Source: Adiantum capillus-veneris (lineage: Eukaryota; Streptophyta; Polypodiopsida; Polypodiales; Pteridaceae). Taken from it: a DNA stretch of 64,000 nucleotides. A program made the position numbers and the translations under genes. The DNA is taken from contig CM043942.1 in assembly GCA_014529385.2 (NCBI GenBank), forward strand, positions 48,960,244 to 49,024,243. Direction: 5' to 3'. The notes beneath the pieces were generated by a model, which had not been told where the DNA came from, did no database searches, and saw only the letters and a program-made list of their open reading frames with translations. This document shows, piece by piece, positions 32,221 to 44,287 of the stretch; the first letter of the stretch is position 1; the number at the start of each line of letters is the position of its first letter.

Positions 32221-33800
32221 GATACTCTACTCTCAGCTTCTCTATCATAACCTTGAATCGCTACAGTAAGACCTGACCTTAGGCACATAAAGACTTGAAC
32301 TACTCAATGGAAATGAATATCCTTGAATACAAATTGGTAGTTTTTCAAGCTAGATCTTGATCTCCCTTGTGCAGTCAAGGGTAAATAAGTTAGTCTATTG
32401 ATCACTCAGAATATACAAGGATTCTTGGTGCAAATTTTTCGTCAATCTTGCCAAAATAACCATAAGGTCAATTTTGCAATTGTCAAATACAAAAACTTCA
32501 ACTTCAAGTAGCAAACATTATCCAAATGACTTCAAACTTGATAGGCTGATTGCACAAGGTGTCTATCAGCTATGTGAACCAAAAAATATCAAAAAAGGGT
32601 CCCTCTGGGCTAGCAAGAGATAATAAGCGCTCTTATTATCTACTAGATCAAAGAATGGTTATTTTCCACTTTTGTTGGTCCACACTAGTCAAGCATATAT
32701 CCTTGAATGAGGTTATTTTAATTTTTGGACAATTTGGTTTAATTCCCCCATAGTTCATGTGTTTGGCAGTTTTGATTATAAGTTAAGTGGTCATGCAAGT
32801 CAAATGATGTCAAAATTACTAGAAACGTCTTCCGATCTAAATGAAAGAACTTTTCAATATTTTTGTTGGATGTTCACACCCTAATCAAACCACAAATCAA
32901 ATTTCATCAAGCTTGGTTCAAATTTGGCCAAAGTTTGTGTCTATGGTTTGGTTTCAATGATTTCTAAGCCTATTTGACAACTTACAAGACACTATGCCAA
33001 TACCTGTGAAGTGGAGAAATGGTCAAAAATTTTCTCTTTTAAGCTCCCAAATAATAAGTGCGCTTATTATCTAGATGCCAATTTTTGAAACTTGTTTCCA
33101 CTTTTTCACTTCCCACAGTTGTAACAAAGTGTTTGAAGACCTGCCAAAAGGTTTTATCAAGTTTTATTCAGTTCAAATGTTCTAACCTTCAATTGCCTGT
33201 TTGGTTAGAGTGAAAGTTGTTTCATCCCAATTTTCCCCCCAAATGGAATTAGAATCTCTTGTGACTTCACAAAAGTGTTAGCCTATCACCCAAACAAGAT
33301 ACCCATGTGAAAAAAGTTCAGTTTCGGACTTGAGAAAGAAAAAGATCTATATGACAAAATCTGTGTTTTTTTGGGAGTTTGATGGCATTTAGGTCTTATA
33401 CAAGCTAATGCAAACACTTTTAGCCAAGAAAACTCACTTTAGTATGCATCTATCACTGGGGAGATAAAACATACTAAGCCCATTTTTTGCCAAACTTTGA
33501 AAATTTTCTTGGAAGTTGATTTTTGACTTACTCCTAGGTTGCTATAGCCTTTCCGAGATCAATGATGACCAGAAATACTACTTTTGAAGCTTTGAATTGA
33601 CCTTATGAGTATCGTACCTAGAAACTATTAAATTTTCCACAATCCACTTCAATGATGTTAAATGAAAGGGTGAGACAGATCGAAAACCTTCCTCGATTTC
33701 TACTTATCCTAGTCCTAATCGCATCTGCAAATGGTAGTGGATGTAATGTAAATTGCCCAAGAGGAGAAATAAGAATTACGAGAATGAATACCCTCACACT
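32221..33800. other. non-coding, with two similar short hairpins
   Basis: No gene is visible. A perfect 9-bp inverted repeat, GATAATAAG...CTTATTATC, occurs at about 32617-32639. A near-identical one, AATAATAAG...CTTATTATC, occurs at about 33051-33073. Both have a 4-base loop rich in GC. Confidence 0.5.
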
Positions 33801-33879
33801 GCCTTACATTATATGAACATCAAAACAGATGAAGGTGGAATAGAAGAAAAGACACAGAAACAGAACACCGTCTTCTTCA

Positions 33880-36165
33880 TTGATATGCAACCAAACACAG
33901 AGTACAAGAGGGAAATATATTGATGACATGAAAATTAGAGATATCCCAAAGAGTGGTATGCCCCCCATATACAACCGCTGCTCCAGTGCAAATCGAGAAT
34001 GGTGCAAAATTCCATCCTGTCTCATGATATCCCATGAAGAACTATCCCAAAGCCGCATGATTCCTAGTCTGAAATGTCCAGACATCCGCAAGACCGCATT
34101 GTGCAGCTTATGCCGTAACACCTGGCATGCACGGTGGATTGCGCGAACCCACAGCTCTAGCCCCTCTGTGTCAAAGGTTCTGGTTGCTATTCCTCTTGTT
34201 TTGGTGAGGAGGAAACATTGATGTAGCCAAATCCCTGAAAATCTTGCCGATGAGCCCGGTACACCTCTGCCAACAGCTGTGGATCTATCTCAGGTTGCTC
34301 TGACCAAGGATCCCTTGGAATGAATTGCGTTGGCAAGGAAACAGACTGAGGTGCCTGTGGCAAAGGGGCCAGAGGTGTATGAATAGGATAATGTCGAGAC
34401 AAATATCTGTTAAGTGCAGGCCAAAAAGGTGGACATGGCGGAAGACTGAGTGAAAACAAATGAGCCAATATCTCCACCCAAAAAACAGACTTGGCGCCCC
34501 TCCTTACGAAGGCGATGAATCACTCGCTGCAAATGAGAGACATGAGCCTGGGTCTCAACACATTCTTTTGTAGCTTTCACCCAATCAAAAATATCAAAAT
34601 CTTCTTGACAACATTCTTACCTCTGTCATTATTCGGCAGCTCAAGCTGCCTCACTACAACCTGTTGAGTTGGTATCACACCTCGGCAGACATCCTTGATC
34701 TCCAACTCTGCATTTGATTTTCCAAAAACTGTGCAGGTCCTGCTGCATCTCCATTGCTAAGGCATCAAGATCATTCATGTTAATCATCACATCACCAAGA
34801 TGAGATGCTACATAAGTGGCCAAGCTATTCTACGTTTGCAATTGAAGAAATTCCCTCTTGAATAGAAGTGACAAACACAGAGTTAGACCCCATTAGTGCC
34901 TGCATTTCTTCACTTTGTTGCCAAGCTGTAGTATTCAATGCTGCATTTTGACTTGTCAATTCCACGATGCTAGCCTGCAAAGCCGTCACCTTTTTCAAGC
35001 TCGGTGACTCGTGCCTCAGTCATCGGAGCTGGCCAAGCCAAATGCAATGACTCTGCAATGCGCTGCAAAAATGTTATGCACACCTGGAGCTGATCAGAGG
35101 GGTTTGCGGTCTTTGTCTCCCAGGGTAGAACTGCTGGAAGAGTCCCCTCCATTGTAGCAGCTGTGATAGTAACACTGAAATTTTTTGGTTGCGAGGAAGT
35201 ATCCGCACCCGCAGGCCAGTCCCAACCGGAGTGGAGGTTGCCACCCGCTCCCTGCATTCTGCATCACCAACGCGCAACAACAGAATCCTCCGAAAGCTAG
35301 TCATCACCGATCAAAGTTGATGTCATAGCTGGAGGTGGTGTGGAAAACAGGATTACCTCCCGTCCTCACTTTCGGCTTGATGTTCCTGCAGTGGCCATCT
35401 CCTGTGCACTAGATGCTACCACTGCAGTCGACGTACCCGGCATATCCACTATGCGAGAAAGTGTTTGAGACACCCTCACAACAGGCACTTTGTGACTCTA
35501 GGTTTGAGCCAACTGCACAGTACTACATACTAGAAATCGATCATCTTCAAAGTGGCACAGAGGGCAAAGAAATCGATCATCTTCAAAGTGGCAACAGAGG
35601 GCAAAGGGTGAGAGGAAAAACTTCCCTCAATGGAAACACTAAAGTAAGCAATTGCCTGACCTTGGTATTTGTTGGGGTTCTACGCACCATCTATCCCACC
35701 ACTCTTTGGCATTCTGCTTGCAATTGTTCCCTGATGATCGCTGCCCAAGCCACCGTCCCAAAGTTGGTCGAATGCAATACATTGCACGCTTTGGCCGAAA
35801 TTGTATAAGTTTTTGGCTTGCAACCAAAAAGCCTCCAGGAACCAGCGATATGCATCCCTTATCGCTGCATCAGTGAGCCCTGATAACTATATTCACCCTT
35901 CACTTTGAAGCCAAACTCTAGTTCTACCTCTGCAGTAGGAATAAAGTGTGATGCTCGCACAACATCATCACTTGGCAAGCAGCAGCATCTTGAAATCCTT
36001 TCAGCTATCAATTGAATCTGTTGGTTGTTGATCTGCACCACATCACCAGTATAGCTAACTGCTCAATCAATGTTGTGGCCTGCGGGTGAACAGGGATACC
36101 TTGCCAATCCAAGTTGGCAAAGACACGCAGGCGCAAATCTTGCAACCAAGCATCCACCCTGCGAA
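33880..36165 (-). pseudogene. unrecognised minus-strand coding remnant with a coiled coil
   Basis: Several minus-strand segments follow one another in plausible order with frame changes: ALRRVDAWLQDLRLRVFANL (about 36160), QIQLIAERISRCCCLPSDDV and VEFGFKVKGEYSYQ-like sequence (about 36030-35880), and DAYRWFLEAFWLQAKNLYNF (about 35850). Then comes a Pro/Thr-rich stretch, the heptad-like segment RVTELEK..VTALQASIVELTSQNAAL (about 35010-34930), and finally DPQLLAEVYRAHRQDFQGFG near 34250. The composition suggests a retroelement gag-like or other structural protein. I do not recognise it and make no functional claim. It is cut at 36165-36170 by a copia LTR. Confidence 0.35.
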
Positions 36166-36170
36166 GAGCC

Positions 36171-36325
36171 TGTTGGGGTATAAATCCCAATGTGGTCGCC
36201 TAGGTAAGTGGGCGGGCCGCCAGGTATGTACACATATTCTTTTGTAAAAACCTAATAAGAACTCACTATGCTTTACACATTACAGTAGAGCGAGTTCACC
36301 ATATCGTCGTGCTCTTCTTCTCGCA
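36171..36325 (+). mobile_element. copia LTR (same family as the LTR at 51.86 kb), incomplete or solo
   Basis: TGTTGGGGTATAAATCCCAA at 36171 starts a sequence nearly identical to the LTR at 51856 for about 145 bp, up to CTTCTTCTCGCA and a shared TCGCACTTC. It lacks the polypurine tract that precedes the other copy, so it is a 5' LTR, a solo LTR or a fragment. Sequence after about 36325 differs from the other copy. Confidence 0.8.
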
Positions 36326-36517
36326 TCGCACTTCTCTTGCTCATAATTGGAAAGACTACAGGATCGAGGCTTTCGCAGGACCCTTCAGAACCAGACTCCA
36401 AAAGGGATGAGATTGACAGGCGAAGACACGGTCCCTATAGCCGGGGAAGCAAATTGCAGGTAGGCCCAGAGTCACGACTGCACAAAGTGTGAGGTATCTG
36501 CACTTCTAGACTGTAGG

Positions 36518-36530
36518 NNNNNNNNNNNNN
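36518..36530. other. assembly gap (13 N)
   Basis: Thirteen undetermined bases separate the copia LTR flank from the LINE remnant. Confidence 1.
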
Positions 36531-36579
36531 AATAGCCTTAGAAGATGCACAATGCTTATGAGTGTCTTGGAACGCTTTT

Positions 36580-37735
36580 GCCTACCATAGGCGGGCTGCC
36601 GTGTGAATGGATCCAAAACCAAGGTTATGCTTGTAACGACCCTCAATGATGAAAATCCATGCAATTGTATATAACAATGAGAAACTTGAAGTGGTAGATC
36701 ACTTCAAGTACCTTGGCCTTGAGGTTCCATCCAATTTAAATGGAAGGATTGGTGCAATGCGTCGCTTGGAAGCCGGAAGAAAGAGGCCTATTATGCATTT
36801 GAGAACATGTGCAATGCAGGAGAGATCAAGTGTTGGGCTCTCAAAAAGTACCCTTTGACACATTGGTGACACCGGTGCTTCTTTATGGAGTGGAGGTGTG
36901 GGGGTGGAAGCATCGGGAAGTCTACTTGGAAAGAGTTTGAGAATGTCCAAAAGCGTTTTCTCACAACTTTCTCCAAGTCAAGACACAAAACCCCTACATG
37001 TTCTTACTTCTTGAGTCCGGATTGCTTCCCATTGAGGTCTTGGGCATGCAAAGGGTTGTGGAGTATATGCGTAAGACACAACGTAGCCCTTTGCATCGAC
37101 TTCTAGAATCGCATATGAAGCAAGTCAAACGGTTCAAAAGACATGCAAGAGCAAAATACTAAGTTCGGGGTGGATGCTTGATATCAAGAAATGGTTTGGA
37201 AGATGGGATGCATGTCACTTGGTCAAGTGCGCTCGATCGACTCCCAAGTTAATGAGGCCTTCTTACAACGCCAATGTATCACGGCTGGGGAAAATCCGGA
37301 GGTTCTCGCTTCAGCCATTACACCACACACGTTGCCCCAAACTACAAATCTCTCTTCTTCTCGGAACGAGGTAACCGAACCCATTCCTACATCCTTGAGC
37401 CCATCTCGTTGAGTGCGATCCGCACCATTGCCTCCATTCCGTCTTAGCTCCCATTCTCTACGCTGCGAGACAGGACGTTGGGCACTGGCGAGGGGTGTCA
37501 TCGACTTTGCACCTTATGCCCTCGTGAAGTGTGAGAGAGAGAGAGTACCACACACTACTTGAGTGCTCAGCTTTTGACCACATTAGGTCCTCTTTCCCCA
37601 TATATTCAGCCATGATCTCTCCCTACATACCTTCCTCTCCCAACCACGATGTGGACTCTCTATTGCGACGCTCATTTCAGCCATTTTTGAGCATCGAGAG
37701 TCACTTATGAACTCCACTCACACCACGTGACATGT
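36580..37735 (+). pseudogene. LINE (non-LTR retrotransposon) ORF2, 3' part
   Basis: The reading, with frequent frame changes, begins SKTKVMLVTTLNDENPC and continues VVDHFKYLGLEVPSNLNGRI (36646 onward), the typical end of a plant LINE reverse transcriptase. It then passes through a TPVLLYGVEVWGGSI-type segment (about 36870-36910) and ENVQKRFLTTF. The tail has LRCETGRWALARG (about 37460) and a Cys/His-poor version of the C-terminal zinc-knuckle region, followed by HTLLECSAFDHIRSSFP (about 37550-37600). The endonuclease and most of the RT are missing on the left, as expected for 5'-truncated LINE copies, but the N gap may hide part. Confidence 0.8.
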
Positions 37736-37840
37736 TCATTTGGTCCCATAGGTCATATTTGACCTCCCAGGACGATACTAGAACTATCTATCTATCTCTC
37801 CTATTTCTTTTCATTGATCAGTGGCTCTATATTGTCTGAC

Positions 37841-37911
<71 letters not shown>

Positions 37912-38020
37912 ACATGTCTCTTTGCTCTCTTCTTTCTCATTGATTGGCTCTCTCCTTTAACACACACGACCTCTATCTACTCTCTTCTTCTCATTGATTG
38001 ATGCCCTCTAATCTCTCTCT

Positions 38021-38099
<79 letters not shown>

Positions 38100-38141
38100 G
38101 TGGGTGAATTCTCAGAGATTTTTCAATAATACGAATAAGCC

Positions 38142-38194
<53 letters not shown>

Positions 38195-38313
38195 TAATTA
38201 AAATTTCCTTTTTGTTGCCTACATGTAGTAGATTGGTTATCCAAATTCCCTTCTAAGAAACAAATTAAGAGTTCAAAATTTATTGGAGGTAGAACTAATC
38301 TTCTTTTTCTTCT

Positions 38314-38377
<64 letters not shown>

Positions 38378-38434
38378 TTTACTAAAAACTGAGGATATTT
38401 TAATGTGAGTAGTTGTTGAAATCAACGCCTCTAT

Positions 38435-38482
<48 letters not shown>

Positions 38483-38692
38483 CTATTTCTTTTGCTCTCT
38501 CTCTCTCTCTCTCTCCCTACATACCTTCCTCTCCCAACCACGATGTGGACTCTCTATTGCGACGCTCATTTCAGCCATTTTTGAGCATCGAGAGTCACTT
38601 ATGAACTCCACTCACACCACGTGACATGTTCATTTGGTCCCATAGGTCATATTTGACCTCCCAGGACGATAATAGAACTATCTATCTATCTA

Positions 38693-38774
<82 letters not shown>

Positions 38775-38873
38775 ACACACAACGTCTCTTTGCTCTCTTC
38801 TTCTCGTTGATTGGCTCTCTCTTTAACACACAACCTCTATCTACTCTCTTCTTCTCATTGATTGATGCCCTCT

Positions 38874-38880
<7 letters not shown>
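37615..38880. repeat. tandem duplication, 894-bp period, of the LINE 3' tail
   Basis: The sequence from 37621 (CCCTACATACCTTCCTCTCC) recurs at 38515 with few differences over about 370 bp. The copies include the block GTGGACTCTCTATTGCGACG, the stretch ending in CCCAGGACGAT, then a CT tract, a TA tract and TTCTCATTGATTG. Copy 1 has CT 37841-37868 and TA 37869-37908; copy 2 has CT about 38695-38716 and TA 38717-38771. The tracts differ in length while the rest is conserved. Confidence 0.9.
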
Positions 38881-38923
<43 letters not shown>

Positions 38924-39025
38924 GTGAACTACATTTGGAGTTGGCATGTGGTTGGCTTAACTTTGCAATAAGCAAGCAAACCCCCCCTCTATTCATAGAA
39001 AGATACTCAACTTTCGAGTTTTCCT

Positions 39026-39083
<58 letters not shown>
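38011..39083. repeat. cluster of CT/GA microsatellites
   Basis: CT tracts occur at about 38011-38098, 38317-38366, 38437-38480, 38497-38514, 38877-38922 and 39030-39080, with a GA tract at about 38146-38190. One of them (38497-38514) sits exactly at the start of the second copy of the tandem duplication. Frames reading Leu-Ser or Arg-Glu through these tracts are not genes. Confidence 0.95.
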
Positions 39084-39879
39084 TGCGTACACACTCATCG
39101 CAAAAAATCAACAACTTGGTGGGAGAGGGGATGGGATAGCACGTTTCCTCGTGACTTGTGGAGATGTCAATTTTTCTAGAACTTTAAGAAAGAGTATATG
39201 AGTGTCTCTTTAGAGTAATTTTCAAAATTTTAAAATACAAAATTATAGAATTTATTAAAATAATATCAATATTGATCTTGAAAAAATCCCCTTGAAAATA
39301 ATAATCCTAATATATCTTCAAATTCAAAAGTCAAATTTGCATTGAGGAGTAAAATTCCCCTCCAATTTACCTTTTTTGTATGAGACATATTTTATGTAGA
39401 GTGAAAAGTGTTTTGGCAAAAGAAAGAAAGTAAATATTTTTTTTCATTGTCAAAAGGAGGTCATTCCACAAGTCCCATTTTTTTTTTTTAATAGCAAAAC
39501 TCACAATTTTGAGTGAATTATATTTATCAACCCAAATAATTACAAGGTCTTGTCATGCTCGTGTTGAGCCATGACATCATCCAGGGACCATAATTACAAC
39601 GGCTATCAGGGCAACCATCCCACCCAACTCGCCCCCTTATCCTTGATACAAAGGGTCCCTTATCATGTTCTTTTGAGATCTTTTAATTACCGATAGCCAA
39701 GATTTTCCCCCGTCCTAGGTGTGCCCTCTACTGTCAACAAAGCGCAAGTAGTCCTAGACCAATCCTCTGAGTGTTGCTTGCATCTGAGCGTCCATATTAG
39801 CACTTTGCTTTCTTGTATAATTTCTGCGAATCTTGCCACCGCAAGACCTCCTTCAAACACACGGCGGTTCCTTGTCTGC
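39084..39879. other. non-coding, unknown origin
   Basis: AT-rich to about 39530, then a more mixed sequence up to the truncation point of gypsy copy D at 39880. I recognise no element or gene. Confidence 0.4.
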
Positions 39880-42660
39880 CATTTGATGGGCTTTGATAGT
39901 CTTTTTGACAGGTATAAAATGAGCTTGTTTACTAAACCTGTCTACTATCGTCCATATTCCCGTATTCCCATGGATAGACTTAGGCAATCCAAAGATAAAA
40001 TCCATGGATATGCTCTCCCATGGTGAATTAGGGATTGGCAAGGGTTGAAGTAATCCAAGTTGCTTCCCTCTATCAAATTTTGTCTTTTGACATACCACAC
40101 ATTTGGAAACATACTCATGTATGTTCACTTTCATGGTAGGCCAATAGAAATATGTTTCAATTTCCTTTAGGGTAGACTGAATCCCTCTATGCCCCGCATA
40201 TGGGGGAGCATGAGATTCATACATTACTTTCTCACGTAGTGAGTTAGTAACGCATAGTCTATTGCCATAGAGAAGATAACCATCTTGTAAAGTAAATGGT
40301 TCTTCTTTCTTCCCTAATGCAAGGGCTGAAATCACATCTCTAAAATCGGGATCAATAGCATACTCATCTATCATTGAAGATAGATCATTGTGAGTTGCTA
40401 TGGAAACCGCATTCACTCTCGGTCGTCTTGAGAGTGCATCCGCTACTTGATTATGCTTGCCAGCAATGTGAGCAATATGAAAATGAAATTGCGAAAGGAA
40501 ATTTGCCCACCTCATTTGTTTGTCGGAGAGCTTGGTCTGCATCATGAAGTACTTAAGACTTTGGTGATCCGTTCGCAGAATGAAAGGAGTCCCCAATAAA
40601 TAGTGCTTCCATGAGTCTAAGGCATGTAGAACTGCAAGGAGTTCTTTTTCGTATATGCCTAGAGCTTGCTCAACAGGGTCGAGCCTTCGACTCTCATAGC
40701 CTATGGCGTGCCCTTCTTGGAGCAAAACAGCCCCAAGGCAATCACCACAAGCATCACATTGGACCTCAAATGGTTTTGAGAGATCCGGTAGTGTAAGCAC
40801 AGGTTGAGAGATAAGCTTTTCTTTAAGCTTTTCGAAAGCATTGTTCTCCTTAGCAGACCACGTATACCTAACATTTTTCTTTGTTAGGTCATGTAATGGT
40901 CCCGCAATTTGTGAGAACTTTTCTATGAAGCGTCTATAGTATGCACACATACCTATAAAGCTTCTTAGTTCATGAAGATTCCTTGGTTTAGGCCATCCTT
41001 TTATTACCTCTAACTTGGATGGATCCATTTGGATTCCATCTTGAGAGATAATGTGACCTAAATATTGAATCTCTTGCAAGAAAAATTCACTTTTCTTTCG
41101 ATTAACATAAAGTTTATTCTCTCTTAAAACTTGAAATATTACCTGGAGGTGTTGCTTGTGTTCCTCTAATGAATTAGAGTAGATGATAATATCATCAAAG
41201 AACACTCCAGTGAAGGTTCGATGAGGTCTGAACAGCTTCTCCATCAAGCGGTTAAATGTGGCTGGTGCATTAGTCAAGCCAAAAGGCATGACAATGTATT
41301 CGTAAAGACCAAATGTAGTACGAAATGCGGTCTTTACAATGTCTTGATCAACTATCCTTATTTGATGATAGCCACTTTTTAGGTCAATCCTACTGAAGTA
41401 GGTCGATCCTTGTAGCTTATCAAATAGGTCTTCTACCCGTGGAACGGGAAACCTATTCTTGATAGTGATCCTATTTAGTGCTCTATAGTCGACACACATA
41501 CGATATGTGCCGTCTTTCTTTTGCACTAATAGCACAGGTGAGCAAAATGGAGATGAGCTAGGCCTAACCATGCCCTTCTCAATTAACTCATGCACTTGCT
41601 GCATAATCTCCTCTTGTTGAGCTTGAGAAACTCTATAAGGAGGTTTGTTAGGCGGTGAACTTCCTGGAAGAAGTTCAATTGCATGGTCGTCATTACCTCG
41701 TTTAGGAGGTAGCTCACAAGGGATGTCGTCAATAAAGACATCTTGAAACCCCTTGAGAAAATTGGATAACTCTAATTCCTTTTGGTTGCTTTTATTTTCT
41801 TTTGCTAAAGCATTAGGTTCATTTTGAGAATCTTTAACAAAAATCATGTACACGGAAATAGAGCTCTTTATTGACTTGTTGAAAGCTGGTGTATGTACAA
41901 TGGGGATGGTGTTACCCATCTCCCTAGCATCTATATACATGTCCTTTTCCCTGAACTTAAAGGAGATTCTCCTTTCAGGAAATTTAACATGGGCAGCCAG
42001 ACGGTCAAACCATGGTGCCCCTAGGATTACATCCTCATGCTTGAGAGGAGAGATAAAGAAATCCTCTTTGTCCACATAGCCTTGGACATGAAGCCTCAAT
42101 TTCCCGATTAAGGGAGTGACTGAAGCTTCTTGCCCCTTGAAGGCACTGTCTGCGGGTAGGATATCTCCCATCTCGTAGGATTGTATGCCTAGCTTGGTGG
42201 CTAACTCCATAGATATGAAATTGTGAGTAGAACCAGGGTCAAAGAGAATAAAAGCATCATGTTCTCTTACCTTTCCCCAAGCATGGCATAGAGGAGATCC
42301 TTTGTGGTGAGTTTGATGAATCTCCTCCTCTTGGATTTCAACCAAAGAAGCTCTAGGAGGATCTTGGCGGTTGTTCTTTTGGGGACAAGCGCGGTACGCA
42401 TGCCCTTGTTCGCCGCACTTGAAACACCGGTTATCTTTACGATAACGCTCAAGCTCTTCAGGAGAGAGTTTATTCTTTCCTTTGTAAACTCCCTTCTCTT
42501 TGGCTTTGTTGGAATTGCCCTTAGGAGACTTTTGGACATTGTCCTTCCCCTTAGGCTCATTGGAACCCTTGTTTTCCGGGGGCTTATTATTTCTTTTACC
42601 CCCATTTGGAAATTGATTCGCGAGGCCACCATAGTATGATGTATTACCGCCGATATGGTA
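39880..42660 (-). pseudogene. Ty3/gypsy copy D pol: zinc knuckle, protease, RT, RNase H, integrase start
   Basis: A frame of about 950 codons is open on the minus strand (42714-39853). In its own numbering it has a CCHC knuckle CFKCGEQGHAYRAC (residues 97-110), an aspartic protease active site FDPGSTHNF (about 158-166), RT with YRMCVDYRALNR (404-415) and the catalytic FFDD (505-508), and RNase H (about 645-765, FEVQCDACG ... RTDHQSL). After these come the integrase H2C2 finger (about 825-875) and the first part of the integrase core (SMDFIFGLPKS, WTIVDRFSKQAHF). The match ends at IKAHQMA (39880), before the second catalytic Asp; the last few residues of the frame come from unrelated sequence. 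There are no internal stops, so this is the best preserved copy of the family, but the loss of integrase makes it non-autonomous. Confidence 0.95.
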
Positions 42661-43870
42661 CGTGGCCTTTGGGAGTTGACATACTCCGCCATTTCTTCGG
42701 TTAAGCCCGCACAAAATTGTTGCTTTTGCTCTCCAAAATCCAACCTTTTGAAGACAGTGGCTTTGAGTTGTAGTCCCAAAACTTGTCTACATATTTGTGG
42801 ATGGATTCATTGGGAGAGAGCTTTAAGCTTCGCCATTCGGTGAGTACTTTGTCTTTGGCATCGGTGGCCAAAAACTGCTTCATAATGGAAGCTCTTAAAG
42901 CCTTCCATGTTCGTGGAGCTTCACCGTTGGCTCGTAGGCTAGACCACCATTGTCTGGCGGACTTTTGAAAGTGCATAGCTACATGGCGTAGCTTAGAGGA
43001 CTCCGTGAAGCCCTCATCTCCAAACGCCGCATCGAATTGCTGGATAAAGGCCAAAACTTTGTCTGTAGCACCAAAGGTACCATCATAGGTAAGGAAAGAG
43101 ATGCTCTTCCCTCCCTCTTTGAATTTCTTCAGCTTGGACGACCTCTTCCATGCGGCATAGGATTTCCTATGGCCTCTTCTTTTTGATGGTTCAAAAGTTG
43201 CACCATCACTTTCTTCAGAAGATGAAGAATTTGAAGAAGGTGGAGAAGAGGGTGACCTCTTTCTCGCCTTTTTCTTGTCTTGATCTTTGTCGTCTTCACC
43301 ATAGCTTTCATAAGAGGAAGAGGATAAAGAAGATGGAGAAGAGGGTGTCCTCTTTCTCGCCTTTTTCTTCTCTTGCTTTTTATCATCCCTCTTTGAATTA
43401 TGGCGTGGAGAAGAGTGTGATGGTCTTCTCCGCTTTGGTGGTGATGGAGAGCGTTTAGCCCGCCGTCTTCGTGGAGCCATCTCCGCCGAGGTGGCGGGAG
43501 ACTCGCTTCTTTCTCGTTCCTTTGGTGGAGGCTCTTGAGTTCTCCTTTGGGAAGGAGATGCATCATCAAGAAGTAAGTTCTTGAGCCCTTCATATGGATT
43601 CTCTTCTTCTTCCCGAATCGGAGAGAGACCTCTTTTGGTAGTCTCACAAGGAGGCTTCCTAGGTGTTCTCTCGTCATGGTGATGAGCTTGGAGAATCCCG
43701 TGAGCACGGAGCTGCCGTTGCACTTCACTTTGGAGAGATGGATTGCCCATGGCTTGTTGAAGCCTAGAAACAAGATAATTAACAAGCATTGAAGCATCAT
43801 TAGTAGCTTGCTCATGAGCAAAATCAAAGTTATCAACATTAACTTCACTCTCTTTAATATTGTCAGCCAT
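42661..43870 (-). pseudogene. Ty3/gypsy copy D gag
   Basis: The frame starts at ATG 43870 (MADNIKESEVNVDNFDF) and stays open for 389 codons. It contains an N-terminal helix region (LVNYLVSRLQQAMG), a strongly basic SR-like tract in which a KKKARKR(T/S)PSSP module occurs twice, then the gag core (SFLTYDGTFGATDKVLAF, ARQWWSSLRANGE, KYVDKFWD). A one-base deletion near 42770, compared with copy C, shifts the frame, and the core continues as LQLKATVFKRLDFGEQKQQF. A second shift near 42640 joins it to the pol frame. In intact members gag and pol are therefore probably one continuous frame. Confidence 0.9.
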
Positions 43871-44274
43871 TCTAACAATTTTTAGGTGTAAACTTTTTAG
43901 GTGTACTTTGGCACTTCAAGCCCTAGTTGCTACTCCTCTTTACCCCTTTAGAAAAAGCACTCAAGCTACTGTACCCGCGGCTCGAATACCATTAATTGCA
44001 AGGAATAGAAGAGAGGGTCTTTCGACACCAAAACAGCACCGGCTCCTGTCAAGCTTCTAATAGCTCAATAGTGGTTAAGCCGTAGGCAAGCCCCGTAGGA
44101 CTCCACTATTAAGACCATAGCTCTCGACGGTGATGCCCCGTTAACTGCACAAAGGCAGGCGCACTGCAAGGCTGAAAAATCCCTATTCTACTTACTCACA
44201 GGCAATTAATAATACCAACCATTTGTAGCTAGCTTGAGGACCTCCCTTCTTGAGCAAGAAAAGAGAAACCTTGA

Positions 44275-44287
44275 GCTCTGATACCAA
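44275..44287 (-). other. primer-binding site, initiator tRNA-Met
   Basis: The minus strand reads TTGGTATCAGAGC directly after the LTR end GTTACA, identical to the site of copy C. The 404 bp between it and the gag ATG is the untranslated leader. Confidence 0.9.

Noticed and set aside
42304-42639. Plus-strand frames over the gypsy D gag-pol (for example 41846-42079 and 43150-43458)
   Set aside because: They are antisense shadows of the minus-strand gag and pol, repeated in copies C and D only because the elements are homologous.
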